Part shown: piece by piece, positions 16,664 through 25,095 of the stretch
Numbering within the stretch: the stretch's first letter is position 1
Layout of the letters: each line of letters starts with the position of its first letter
Assembly (NCBI GenBank): GCA_003130875.1
Contig: QEXY01000118.1
Coordinates: 1 to 54,056, forward strand
Direction: 5' to 3'
DNA length: 54,056 bases
Source of the DNA: Ardenticatenia bacterium
Lineage (GTDB): Bacteria > Chloroflexota > Anaerolineae > 4572-78 > NAK82
Translations under genes and position numbers: made by a program
Notes under the pieces: generated by a model
Told to the model about the DNA's origin: nothing
Database searches by the model: none
The model's input: only the letters and a program-made list of their open reading frames with translations

Positions 16664-17791
16664 ATGCGAACGAAATGGTGCTTACTCAATGTGCTTGTAG
16701 GGGCAAGGCTCATAGCACTAATGCTGCTTCTCCTGGCGTTGAGCGCTCTGCCTGTCACAGGTGTGCTGGCGCAGGCTGGACATCACTTGGTCATCCAGAC
16801 GATAAGCGGTGGAGCGGTCTACGTTGTGGATGTGGATGCCTCGGGCGACAATCCGCGCAATTTGCGCTATTTGACGAATGGCATTGATGCCGCCCTCTCG
16901 CCGGATGGAACCCAGGTGGCCTTCACGCGTTGGGATCATCCATCTCTGGGTGCATTGGGTAGTTTGTGGATTATCGGTGTGGATGGCACCGGCGAGCGAT
17001 TGATTGCGGATCAGCTGCGCCAGCCGAAAGCGCCGATCTGGTCGCCCGACGGCAGCCAAGTTGTCATTAATGTGCAAACGGGCGACCAGTTGAACCCGGA
17101 ACACAAGTGCAGCAGCGAATTGCCCAGTGAACCACTCCAGGCGGATGAGGAGGGGGATTATATCCGGGTGGTGGTGAAGGTTGGGAAAGACGGAGATATA
17201 GAGGTCAAGTATTGTTACACCCTATTACCACGCCCTTACTGGGGGTTGGGCACTGTCGATATAAACAATGGAAGTTTCACCAGCCTTCCCCACAGTCTCT
17301 TCTCCTATGTGGGTGACTGGGATCCCCAGAACCCTTGGCGTCTGGTCTATCGGGGCGAACGTGGGTTGGTGAATCTGGACATCAATCGCGGGGTCTCCTG
17401 GCCGCTTACCGATGATGTCGCAGACCGCACTCCGGTCTTCTCACCGGACGGTGCCTATATCGCGGTCACGTATTGGCAACATGACCATTGGGAAGTACAT
17501 CGGATGAACGCCGATGGCAGCGGGCGTGTGCGCCTGACCGAGACCTCATTGCGCGAGCTGGCTGACCAACGCCTCAACGGACAGGAGCCGCGTTCTTGGA
17601 ACAATGCCGCGCCAGCTTGGTCACCCGATGGCAGGCACATTGCTTTCATAACTGACCGTACTGGGCGGTGGGAAGTCTGGATGATGAACGCAGATGGCAG
17701 CGATCAGCGCCCCCTTCTGCCACCAGAGATGCAAGCGCAGCTCAACATCCAGTATTTTGGTGTGGACGAACGCGTACTCAGCTGGCGATGA
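16664..17791 (+). CDS. Secreted WD40-like (PD40) beta-propeller protein
   Basis: This 375-residue exported protein has a long hydrophobic signal (about residues 5-36, ending PVTGVLAQA) and a beta-propeller of TolB/PD40 type. The repeats show the motif SPDG followed by an aromatic or Val strand: ALSPDGTQVAFTRWD, WSPDGSQVVINV, FSPDGAYIAVTYW, WSPDGRHIAFITD, with MNADGSG and MNADGSD between them. The start at ATG 16664 has GGGAAGGG upstream; a TTG at 16646 would add six residues. The ligand is unknown. It may bind a partner at the cell surface, but no neighbour fixes its role. It ends convergent to the AroE-like gene. Confidence 0.8.
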   Translation: MRTKWCLLNVLVGARLIALMLLLLALSALPVTGVLAQAGHHLVIQTISGGAVYVVDVDASGDNPRNLRYLTNGIDAALSPDGTQVAFTRWDHPSLGALGSLWIIGVDGTGERLIADQLRQPKAPIWSPDGSQVVINVQTGDQLNPEHKCSSELPSEPLQADEEGDYIRVVVKVGKDGDIEVKYCYTLLPRPYWGLGTVDINNGSFTSLPHSLFSYVGDWDPQNPWRLVYRGERGLVNLDINRGVSWPLTDDVADRTPVFSPDGAYIAVTYWQHDHWEVHRMNADGSGRVRLTETSLRELADQRLNGQEPRSWNNAAPAWSPDGRHIAFITDRTGRWEVWMMNADGSDQRPLLPPEMQAQLNIQYFGVDERVLSWR

Positions 17792-17921
17792 CATCGCAGC
17801 GCCATACAGAGGTCACCGGTACGAGATTTTAGAGAGCATCGGCTCTGCTATAGATAAATGGCGAGGTCGACTGATGCGACACTGCCGATGGATTCGAGTC
17901 GTCCAGTAATACTTCAATACT

Positions 17922-18887
17922 TCACCTGCGCACAGCCTCGGCAATTTGCGCTAAACGTTCAAAAAGCGCTCCCTCGATGGAAATGTGTAGCACTTGAGCA
18001 ATAACTTGTGTCCAACCGTGCAAGAAATACAGCCAGCCATCCTCGACGCGCAGATTACGACTCTCTCGCTGGGCCAGTGCCTGATGCATGAACTCAAGAG
18101 TGCCGCGGTAGTTCAGCTCCCAGGCGATCCCATTGCGCGGAAAGAGCCCGGCGTCGGTGATCGGTGAACCGGGCCGGTCCTTGCCCATACCCGTGGCATT
18201 GATCACAATGCTGCCTTCTGGCATCATAGCCATGATGGCGTCGTTCACCCGAGGATCTTCGTTGTGCACGTACTCAAAGGCGATGTCGGTGTCGTGTTTG
18301 GCCACCATCTCGCGCAAGTGATCCAGGCGCGGGGTGGAGCGGTTGACCACCACGAAACGCTTAGGGCGGTCACCCGGATCTTCCTTGTTGATGAAGTGCA
18401 ACGTGATGGCGACCGCCGAGCCTCCTGCCCCGAAGCACAACACCGCTCCGCCGGTGCGGGCAAAGTAATCCTTGCCCAGCATGGCATCCAGGCTCATCCC
18501 GGCAGTGATGGGGTCTTTGGCATGTCCTTCTAACCGGCCGTCGCATTTTGAAATGCACGAGACCTCACCGCATATTTGAGCATAGGGATCGAGGTAGTCA
18601 AACATATCATACGCTGCATTGAGCAGGTCGATCTTGTGGGTAGTGACCAAAGCTCCCAAGGAGAGCGGGTCGTATTTGATCTGTGCCACTGCCTGACGAT
18701 ACGCCTCGCGTGTATCGTGAATCCGCAAATCAACCCCTTCGATCACGATCTCCGGACGACCCAGCTCCTTCATCCAGAGAGGAAAGACCTTCATGATGGA
18801 AGATTGTTTCGTGGTGACGCCGATGAAGTAGAATGTAGGTACTTGCTTGGTGATCACCTTGTATTGGGTCGGGGCTTCCTGCTCCAT
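17922..18887 (-). CDS. Divergent shikimate dehydrogenase (AroE) paralogue
   Basis: This 321-residue protein has the AroE fold but differs from the canonical AroE at 6886-7833. The catalytic Lys is retained (LVTTHKIDLLNAA) and so is the partner Asp (GHAKDPITAGMSLD); the SLSP shikimate-clamp is replaced by QSSIM in GVTTKQSSIMKVFP. The cofactor domain has CFGAGGSAVAITLHF and VVVNRS. The C-terminal part, including WELNYRGTLEFMHQAL, is family-like. It probably reduces or oxidises a different cyclic hydroxy acid or sugar acid; the substrate is unknown. The ATG at 18887 has AAGGAG upstream. It follows the radical SAM gene by 22 bases and is probably in its operon. Confidence 0.8.
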   Translation of the reverse strand: MEQEAPTQYKVITKQVPTFYFIGVTTKQSSIMKVFPLWMKELGRPEIVIEGVDLRIHDTREAYRQAVAQIKYDPLSLGALVTTHKIDLLNAAYDMFDYLDPYAQICGEVSCISKCDGRLEGHAKDPITAGMSLDAMLGKDYFARTGGAVLCFGAGGSAVAITLHFINKEDPGDRPKRFVVVNRSTPRLDHLREMVAKHDTDIAFEYVHNEDPRVNDAIMAMMPEGSIVINATGMGKDRPGSPITDAGLFPRNGIAWELNYRGTLEFMHQALAQRESRNLRVEDGWLYFLHGWTQVIAQVLHISIEGALFERLAQIAEAVRR

Positions 18888-18909
18888 TTCGTATAGCTCC
18901 TTGGGGTTT

Positions 18910-20355
18910 TCATGTCTCCATACGGAAGAAGTGCAGCAGCTGCTTGAACATGATGCGAGGACTGCGCCGGAATGGATGAATGCGACGGGCGATCGCGTAT
19001 CCCTTGAAAAGCTTGTAGATCAGCCGATAAAAGGTGTCGCTAACCGGATTATGCGGCACCTTGATGAGCAGGCGAATTACAGGCTCCAACCATGGGAACT
19101 CGACACCCAACGCGAACCAACGTTGCAAGTTTTCCATCTGGAGACGCTCGAGGGGATCACGCTTGATGAGCGAGCGGTCCCAGGCAATGGCACTGATATC
19201 CTCTAAGTTGCCGTCCATCAAGTCATACTCTTGGACGAAGCCACCCAGCTCGGTGCCCGGGTAGGGCTGAAAGAGGAAGGCGTGGGCGTACTTGATCTTC
19301 GCCTCGCGGTTAAGCTGCATGGTGGCGAAGTCGTCCTCTAGTGTGGCGGTGGGCAGTGCGAGCATGTTGGTCGAACTGGCTGCGATGCCGGCTTCGTGCA
19401 GCAGTCGCCCGGCTTCCACGATAGCATGGCGCGACATATGTCGGCGCAACAGCTCATTGCGCAGACGGTCGTTGCCAGTCTCGATTCCCATACTGACCGA
19501 TGTAGCGCCTGCTTTCTTGAGTAGTGCCACCTTTTCACGCGTCACCAGGTTGGCACGCACATTGCAGAAAAACGCCACCCCTACTGCCCGAGGCCACTTG
19601 TCGGCAAATTCCTCTAACCAATCCTCGAACATGATGAACAGATCATCCACGAAGATGATCTGTTCCAGGGGATAGCGCGCTTTCACCCACAACGCTTCTT
19701 CGATCACAGCATCCACTGGTCGCATATAGCCGCGTTTTTCGCGCGGATAGTGGTTTTTATACCAGGCATGGTTGAAACAGTAAGTGCAGCGATAAGGACA
19801 GCCCCTGCCGGCGATAAACGCTTTGACCGGTCTCAACCGCGTAACCTCGTCTTTATCGTAGATGAAAGCACGATCAGGCATCGGCAATGTGCCCAGGTCA
19901 CGGATCAGAGGACGCACCGGATTTCGGATGATCTCGCCGTTGAGCTTAAACCACCAGTTGGAGATGTGCGGATCGAACCCCGGCCCATCCAGCGCGTTTG
20001 CCAGGTCGACGATGGCCCCTTCTCCTTCGCCGATACAGATGCCATCCAGCCCTTCCTCTTCCAGTACCTCAGGAAAGAACGTGGCATGGGGTCCACCGAA
20101 GACGGAGATGGGCTCGCGGTCGCCCAGAGCACGCTTGATGCGCCGATTCAGTTCCAGGTAATAACGTTGCGAGCCGGTCAGCACTGTGTAGGCTAGAATA
20201 TCCGGCCGGAAGGCGCGAGCGACTTTGACGGCATCCTCGCGGGTTGCGATGGTCAAGGCCACTTCGTGGCCAGATTGCTTGAGCACTGCCGCCAGCGACA
20301 TCATGCCCTGTGGCTCGTAATCGATCTGTTTCTCCACCCACAAAATGCGCGCCAT
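18910..20355 (-). CDS. B12-binding radical SAM protein
   Basis: This 481-residue protein has an N-terminal cobalamin-binding domain (about 1-140; [29 protein letters not shown], then [13 protein letters not shown] and [12 protein letters not shown]) and a radical SAM domain with the cluster motif CPYRCTYC (CxxxCxxC) in [13 protein letters not shown] near residue 190. The [15 protein letters not shown] and [17 protein letters not shown] segments are typical. The C-terminal ~100 residues are Arg/Lys-rich helical. Relatives perform methylations, rearrangements and methylthiolations; the substrate here is not evident. ATG at 20355 follows AGGGGG. It has its own minus-strand promoter and heads a two-gene unit with the AroE paralogue. 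Confidence 0.87.
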   Translation of the reverse strand: MARILWVEKQIDYEPQGMMSLAAVLKQSGHEVALTIATREDAVKVARAFRPDILAYTVLTGSQRYYLELNRRIKRALGDREPISVFGGPHATFFPEVLEEEGLDGICIGEGEGAIVDLANALDGPGFDPHISNWWFKLNGEIIRNPVRPLIRDLGTLPMPDRAFIYDKDEVTRLRPVKAFIAGRGCPYRCTYCFNHAWYKNHYPREKRGYMRPVDAVIEEALWVKARYPLEQIIFVDDLFIMFEDWLEEFADKWPRAVGVAFFCNVRANLVTREKVALLKKAGATSVSMGIETGNDRLRNELLRRHMSRHAIVEAGRLLHEAGIAASSTNMLALPTATLEDDFATMQLNREAKIKYAHAFLFQPYPGTELGGFVQEYDLMDGNLEDISAIAWDRSLIKRDPLERLQMENLQRWFALGVEFPWLEPVIRLLIKVPHNPVSDTFYRLIYKLFKGYAIARRIHPFRRSPRIMFKQLLHFFRMET

Positions 20356-20383
20356 ATAGCCCCCTAGCTGATCAGCGGGCACG

Positions 20384-20413
20384 ATTCTAGTGCGGATGAT
20401 GCGGGGTTGTCAA
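20384..20413 (-). promoter_or_regulatory. Promoter of the radical SAM/AroE-paralogue operon
   Basis: On the minus strand consensus TTGACA (20408-20413) and TAGAAT (20384-20389) are 18 bases apart. Transcription would begin near 20377, about 20 bases before the ATG at 20355. Confidence 0.7.
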
Positions 20414-20541
20414 CGTGAATCGATGCTCGTTTCGGGAGGTATATGGAATGGGAGTATTCCGCACGCTTGCTCTGGGTAATCGCAAAGAGGTGTGGAACGT
20501 GATATACTGTCGCTTGTCTGGTTATCTGGAGGCGTGACGAT

Positions 20542-21384
20542 ATGCCGACATCGATTTACGTAGTCTCGGGGGGAACGGGTGCCAGTGGAGAACAGCTGGT
20601 GCGCACCGTGTTGGCCCAGTTTCCGGAATCGCGCGTTTCGGTCGTGACGGTCAGCCATGTGCGCCATTTGGCACAGATTCGGCACGTGGTGGCACAAGCG
20701 GCACGCTCAGATAGCATCGTGGTACATACGCTGGTAGATGCGCGCCTCCGCGCCGAGATGGTCAAGCTGGCGCATGAGCAAGGTGTGGTGGCAATTGACC
20801 TGATGGGCAATCTGCTTGACCAGTTGAGCGAGCGGCTAGGTGTAGCACCGTTGGGCCAGCCTGGGCTGTACCGTCAGATGCAGCGTATCCACTTCGACCG
20901 CATGGCTGCCATCGAGTTTGCCATTGTCCATGATGACGGCAAGCGCCCTGAGGATTGGCCGCTGGCCGAGATCGTGCTAGTGGGGGTATCCCGCGTGGGC
21001 AAGACACCGCTCAGTATGTACCTGTCGGTGATGGGCTGGCGTGTCGCGAACGTGCCGCTGGTTATGGGATTGGAGCCTCCGGCGGCGCTGTTCGAGCTTG
21101 ACCGCAATCGGGTGGTAGGCCTGACCATTGCGCCGGCCCAGCTGCGATTGTTTCGCCTGCAGCGTCAAAGACGCCTGGGCATCTCTGGACACGCCAGCTA
21201 TACGGACACCTCCGCCATTTATGAAGAGCTGGAAATGGCGCATCGCGTCTTCGAACAGGGTGGCTTCGCTGTTCTAGACGTCACGGACAAGCCCATCGAG
21301 ACCACAGCGGATGAGATCGTCGCGCTTATCACGCGACGGGTGGGAACAGAAGATGAGACAAAAACCTCCTATGTTCTCATTTGA
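20542..21384 (+). CDS. ppsR: PEP synthase/PPDK regulatory kinase-phosphorylase (PpsR/PDRP)
   Basis: This 280-residue protein is a member of the DUF299 kinase/pyrophosphorylase family that inactivates PEP synthase or pyruvate phosphate dikinase by ADP-dependent Thr phosphorylation and reactivates it by Pi-dependent dephosphorylation. The N-terminus IYVVSGGTGASGEQLVRTVLAQFP matches the family start (S-GTGxT). The P-loop-like GVSRVGKTPLSMYL is near residue 153, followed by ANVPLVMGLEPP. Length is normal. The start has TGGAGG nine bases upstream. The target enzyme is not in this window, so whether it is PpsA or PpdK is open. The stop codon is inside a palindrome at 21373-21388. Confidence 0.93.
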   Translation: MPTSIYVVSGGTGASGEQLVRTVLAQFPESRVSVVTVSHVRHLAQIRHVVAQAARSDSIVVHTLVDARLRAEMVKLAHEQGVVAIDLMGNLLDQLSERLGVAPLGQPGLYRQMQRIHFDRMAAIEFAIVHDDGKRPEDWPLAEIVLVGVSRVGKTPLSMYLSVMGWRVANVPLVMGLEPPAALFELDRNRVVGLTIAPAQLRLFRLQRQRRLGISGHASYTDTSAIYEELEMAHRVFEQGGFAVLDVTDKPIETTADEIVALITRRVGTEDETKTSYVLI

Positions 21385-21823
21385 GAACCACCGGTAAATG
21401 GCTTCTTGCGCGTAGGCCGTATGGAGATCGGCAGCGATATGGAGAATCCCCTTCGCAAATCCCCCAACAAGGCCCCACCACGCCTTCCGTTTCACGTTTC
21501 CATGGCTCGCGGAAAGCTTCAAACACAATCCCAGGCAGGCCGGCCCTTTCTAGCTGGGCAAGCGTTTCCTCAATGACGATTCGCTGATTCATTTCGCCAG
21601 CGATGCCGCACTGCTGCCCAGTGAGCTGGTTTGTTTCGGAATATCCTTCCGGACAGGCTGGCCAGCCGAACTCGGTCAGCAGCACCTCTTTTCCTGGGTA
21701 ACGATTCATAAGGTCCCGCAGCCGCGCCACGTGAAAATTGGCTGCTTGCTCAGTGGACGGATTCGAATTCATTTGGCTCATCCGTCCCATGCCTTGGGAG
21801 CAATTGTGTAACCCCTGTAGCAA
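21377..21823 (-). pseudogene. Remnant of a GH17 beta-1,3-glucanase, C-terminal part
   Basis: This 148-codon frame encodes the last part of a glycoside hydrolase family 17-type (endo/exo-beta-1,3-glucanase) domain. The nucleophile motif LLTEFGWPA is near residue 48, and the C-terminal motif FEAFREPWKRE...VGPCWGICEGDSPYRC, the family's closing strand, is near 117. The first half of the barrel, with the acid/base Glu, is missing: upstream of the frame lies the 3' end of the URO-D-like gene. Family-like sequence begins only near residue 24. The Met at 21823 lies before that, without a ribosome site. A transferred or duplicated gene truncated here is the best reading; a functional short protein is unlikely. 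Confidence 0.7.
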
Positions 21824-21867
21824 AAGACTGCTCTCTGAGTGGTCACGGTTTGAGCGGTGCGGGCTCG

Positions 21868-23151
21868 CTATCTGCCACCGCGCTCGATCAAAGCGTTAAG
21901 ACGTTCGCGGTAATACTTGAAGTGCTCCCAAGGCACTTCTGGCGGGATTAGATGATCGCCGAAGGGGATGTATCCTCCGCTGCGTAACAATAATGCGATG
22001 TCTTCCAGAATGGCATCGATGCGCGCTTTGCCCTTAGCTAACTCACTCTTAGGGATACCGCCCATCATCTGTAGCTGGGGATAGTCACGCCGTGCGGCCA
22101 ATACATCCATACCGGCGCTTACTTCCATCGGATAGAGACCGGTAATCCCCGCCTCCAGGAAAAGCGGGATGAGCTGAGCGCAATTGCCATCTGTGTCTAC
22201 CAGAATCACCTGCACGCCACGTCCCTTGAGAAAATCGGTGAGGCGCTTGTAATACGGGGTCATAAACTCGCGGAACGTAGCGGGAGAGATCATCGAGCCG
22301 CGCGATGAGGACATGTCCTCCCAGATGTGCACCACGTCCACATCCACCTGGGCCATCACCTCCTCCCAGATGGCCATCCACAAGCTGGTGAGATGTCGCA
22401 GGATATCATGGAGCAGATCCGGCTGGTCGTAATAGCTATAAAAGAGGTTCTGATAACCCAGCAGATGCACCAACGTACCGAACAGCCCCAATGGATAGCC
22501 GCCCAGTGCTAACGGGTACTCCCGATTGCGGTATTCTTGGAGCAACTCTGGCCAGTGAAATGGAAAGCGCTGCGTGACCGTGTCGAGGCGCAGTCGCTCA
22601 CTCTTGATTTCCTGCCAGGTGCGCCAGTCGCGGATGGGCCACGACATCGCCGTGGGGAGCACTCCCTCAGCTTTTTGATAGCGTCGTGTGATCCCATCGA
22701 TGTCTACGTAGTCTACATACTTTTCGTCCTCAAAGAGCACACGCGGTTCAAAGTGAGGCCAAAAGAGCTGTTCTACCTGGACCAATATTGTGCTTCGATC
22801 CATGCCGAAGTAATCGGCCACGTCCTGATCCAGCGGAAACCCCTGGCTGGGCCAATAGAGCGCACCTCCCCAGATGCCGATCCCGTCCGGCAGATCGATG
22901 CGTTGTTGTCGCTCGGCGTAGCTTAGCTCGAACAAGGTGCGTCGTTTACGCCATGCATGCGTCCAGGCGGTCGTATAGAGTGAGGACGAGGTGGTGACGA
23001 TACGTGTCGGGATGGTGGGATAATGCTTCTCTGGCAGTCCCTCGCGATACCAACGCTTGATGGTAGCACCCCAATAACCGAATTCCCACTTTGGTGCCGC
23101 CACTCCCTGCTCAAAACGCATCGTCGCCAGGAACTTTTCGCGTGTATTCAT
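21868..23151 (-). CDS. URO-D superfamily enzyme (uroporphyrinogen decarboxylase-like)
   Basis: This 427-residue protein belongs to the uroporphyrinogen decarboxylase superfamily, which includes HemE and the cobamide methyltransferases such as MtaA. The barrel shows DVVHIWEDMSSSRGSMISPATFREFM, VQVILVDTDGN and MGGIPKSELAKGK, but the HemE N-terminal motif (PxWxMRQAGR) is absent, so it is not HemE. It may act in sugar or methyl metabolism; that is inference from the ABC transporter genes that precede it on the same strand, with 23 bases between. I chose the ATG at 23151, with GGGAGG upstream, over the first Met nine codons earlier. Substrate and metal ligands are not resolved. Confidence 0.8.
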   Translation of the reverse strand: MNTREKFLATMRFEQGVAAPKWEFGYWGATIKRWYREGLPEKHYPTIPTRIVTTSSSLYTTAWTHAWRKRRTLFELSYAERQQRIDLPDGIGIWGGALYWPSQGFPLDQDVADYFGMDRSTILVQVEQLFWPHFEPRVLFEDEKYVDYVDIDGITRRYQKAEGVLPTAMSWPIRDWRTWQEIKSERLRLDTVTQRFPFHWPELLQEYRNREYPLALGGYPLGLFGTLVHLLGYQNLFYSYYDQPDLLHDILRHLTSLWMAIWEEVMAQVDVDVVHIWEDMSSSRGSMISPATFREFMTPYYKRLTDFLKGRGVQVILVDTDGNCAQLIPLFLEAGITGLYPMEVSAGMDVLAARRDYPQLQMMGGIPKSELAKGKARIDAILEDIALLLRSGGYIPFGDHLIPPEVPWEHFKYYRERLNALIERGGR

Positions 23152-23174
23152 CAGAACCTCCCTTGTAAGCCGAT

Positions 23175-24005
23175 TCAACGAATTCCCCCCACAGCCAGTC
23201 CGCGTACCAGGTAGCGCTGCAATAGAAAAGCGAAGACCAAAGGTGGCAGGATGCTCACCGTCGCGAAAGCGGACATCTCACCCCAGAGGATCTTGGTGGG
23301 CGCCTGAAATGCGGCCAATTGCACCGGTATCGTGGCTGCGGCTTGACGGGTGAGGATAAGGGCAAACAAGAACTCGTTCCAGGCGAAAACGAAACAGAAC
23401 AACGCCGTCACCACCAAGCCCGGCGTCACAATTGGCAACGTAATGCGGAACAGAACACCCCAACGCGAACACCCGTCCACCAAACCGGCGTCCTCAATTT
23501 CGGTAGGGAACTCCTCGAAGAAGCCGATCAGCAACCACACCGCAAAGGCCACATTGAAACCTGTATACCCTAGAATCAGCGCCGGATGGGTATCCACCAA
23601 CTTCAGCTGGCTGAAGAGCAGAAAGAGCGGCAGGATTACAGCGATAGGAGCTAACATGCGTTGTGAGAGCACCCAAAAGGAGAAATCGTGTCCTCCGATA
23701 CGAAAGCGGGCGATGGCATACGCTGCCGGGATGCTTACTGCCATGACCAGCGCCACATTCACCGATGCCACAATGAGGCTGTTACGCACCGCGTTCAAAC
23801 CGGTGGTCGAGACGATATAACGGTAATGCTCCAATGTGGGATGCGCTGGAATCCATACAGGCGGATAGGTGAAGTACTCTGCCTGGGTCTTGATCGAGGT
23901 AGAAAACATCCACAATAAGGGAAAGAGGAATGCCAATGTGATGATGATCAACACAATGTGAACAACGACTCTACCCGGATTGATGTGCAGCATTCGCCTT
24001 GGCAT
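23175..24005 (-). CDS. ABC sugar transporter permease, MalG type
   Basis: This 276-residue permease has six hydrophobic segments. The EAA loop that docks the ATPase is EIEDAGLVDGCSRWGVLFRITLPIVTPG near residue 180; it matches the carbohydrate uptake (CUT1) MalG/UgpE type. The ATG at 24005 has AGGAGTGT upstream and lies two bases after the end of the first permease gene. It operates in the cytoplasmic membrane with the other permease and the binding protein. An ATPase gene is missing from the locus, so a shared ATPase encoded elsewhere is likely. Confidence 0.92.
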   Translation of the reverse strand: MPRRMLHINPGRVVVHIVLIIITLAFLFPLLWMFSTSIKTQAEYFTYPPVWIPAHPTLEHYRYIVSTTGLNAVRNSLIVASVNVALVMAVSIPAAYAIARFRIGGHDFSFWVLSQRMLAPIAVILPLFLLFSQLKLVDTHPALILGYTGFNVAFAVWLLIGFFEEFPTEIEDAGLVDGCSRWGVLFRITLPIVTPGLVVTALFCFVFAWNEFLFALILTRQAAATIPVQLAAFQAPTKILWGEMSAFATVSILPPLVFAFLLQRYLVRGLAVGGIR

Positions 24006-24007
24006 CG

Positions 24008-24994
24008 CTATACACTCCTGCGCTGCACAACGTTGCGGATGAAAATGGTGCTCAGCACAACCGTAAGGACAAGCAGGAGATACGACATCGCAGTGGCATA
24101 GCCCATACGCAGATAACGGAAGCCGTTTAGATAAATGTAGATGGAGATCGTCTCAGTTGCCCTACCTGGGCCGCCACCGGTGAGGATGAATGGCAGATCG
24201 AAGGTCTTAAGGACATCAATGAAGCGCAGCAGCAACGCAGCGAAGATGGCCAACCGCAGCATCGGCAACATCACATACCAGAAGGTCTGCCAGCGACCGG
24301 CGCCGTCCACGCGTGCTGCCTCAAGTGGTTCCAGCGGCATAGATTGCAACCCGGCCAGCAAGATCATAATCATCAGCGGTGTCCATTGCCACACGTCGGT
24401 CAACACCACCGCCCAGATAGCCCAACGCTGATCCGCCAGAATCGCAAATTCCTTGCCCAGCCCGAAGTGGGTGATGATCATGTTGAGCGTGCCATTGATG
24501 ACGCCATACTTCTCGTGCAACATCATGCGGAAAATCAGGGCCGAGACCACAGGCGAAACCATCACTGGCAAGGCTAATAATGTGGTGAAAAAACGCCGTC
24601 CAATGATGGGGCCGTAGAGCAGCAAGGCAATGCCCAGACCTAGTAGAAACTCAATTGTCACCGCCGCTACCCCGATGCGCAGTGTGGTGAACAGACTGCC
24701 CCAGAAACGCGCATCTTCGAACAGGGCGATGCGATAGTTCTCCAACCCGGAGAACTTCCACAAGACCTCCTGGCGCAGGTCGTATATATGGAGACTCACC
24801 GCCAGCGAGTAAATGAGCGGGAAAATAGTGACCCCAAACAACAACACCGTTACCGGGATCACCAGCGATTTCTGCTCCAGCCAGCGCCACAGCGCGCCGT
24901 GATGCCGCTGTGCGCTTGAGATGCTCACCGCACTAGGCCGCACGGTCAGTTCTTCGGAGGTGGGATCTGCGTTCACTGGAACAAACCCTTGCAT
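24008..24994 (-). CDS. ABC sugar transporter permease, MalF type
   Basis: This 328-residue permease has six to seven hydrophobic segments after a polar N-terminal stretch of about 50 residues. The EAA loop is EPLEAARVDGAGRWQTFWYVMLPMLR, near residue 228, and the conserved GGGPGRATETISIYIYLNGF block follows, both MalF/UgpA features. It pairs with the second permease to form the channel of a CUT1-class importer. The ATG at 24994 has no clear ribosome site. The 3' end is two bases before the second permease start. An intercistronic hairpin separates it from the binding-protein gene. Confidence 0.92.
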   Translation of the reverse strand: MQGFVPVNADPTSEELTVRPSAVSISSAQRHHGALWRWLEQKSLVIPVTVLLFGVTIFPLIYSLAVSLHIYDLRQEVLWKFSGLENYRIALFEDARFWGSLFTTLRIGVAAVTIEFLLGLGIALLLYGPIIGRRFFTTLLALPVMVSPVVSALIFRMMLHEKYGVINGTLNMIITHFGLGKEFAILADQRWAIWAVVLTDVWQWTPLMIMILLAGLQSMPLEPLEAARVDGAGRWQTFWYVMLPMLRLAIFAALLLRFIDVLKTFDLPFILTGGGPGRATETISIYIYLNGFRYLRMGYATAMSYLLLVLTVVLSTIFIRNVVQRRSV

Positions 24995-25050
24995 GGGGTA
25001 TGGTTGTCGATCTCAGGTATGAGTATGTCTGCCGACAGGTACAGAATGAA

Positions 25051-25076
25051 GGGGGACAGTGTTGACACTGTCCCCC
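25051..25076 (-). promoter_or_regulatory. Intercistronic hairpin in the ABC operon
   Basis: A perfect 11-bp stem, GGGGGACAGTG (25051-25061) and CACTGTCCCCC (25066-25076), with a TTGA loop, lies between the binding-protein and permease genes (minus strand). No T-run follows on either strand. Such hairpins commonly stabilise the upstream mRNA so that binding protein is made in excess. Confidence 0.75.
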
Positions 25077-25095
25077 TGATCACACCCAGGATCTA

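Noticed and set aside
21868-23151. Calling the URO-D-like gene hemE
   Set aside because: The HemE N-terminal arginine motif is absent, and the gene sits in a sugar-transport operon, so only superfamily membership is claimed.
25051-25076. Hairpin in the ABC operon as a terminator
   Set aside because: No T-run follows on either strand and the downstream permeases need the same transcript.
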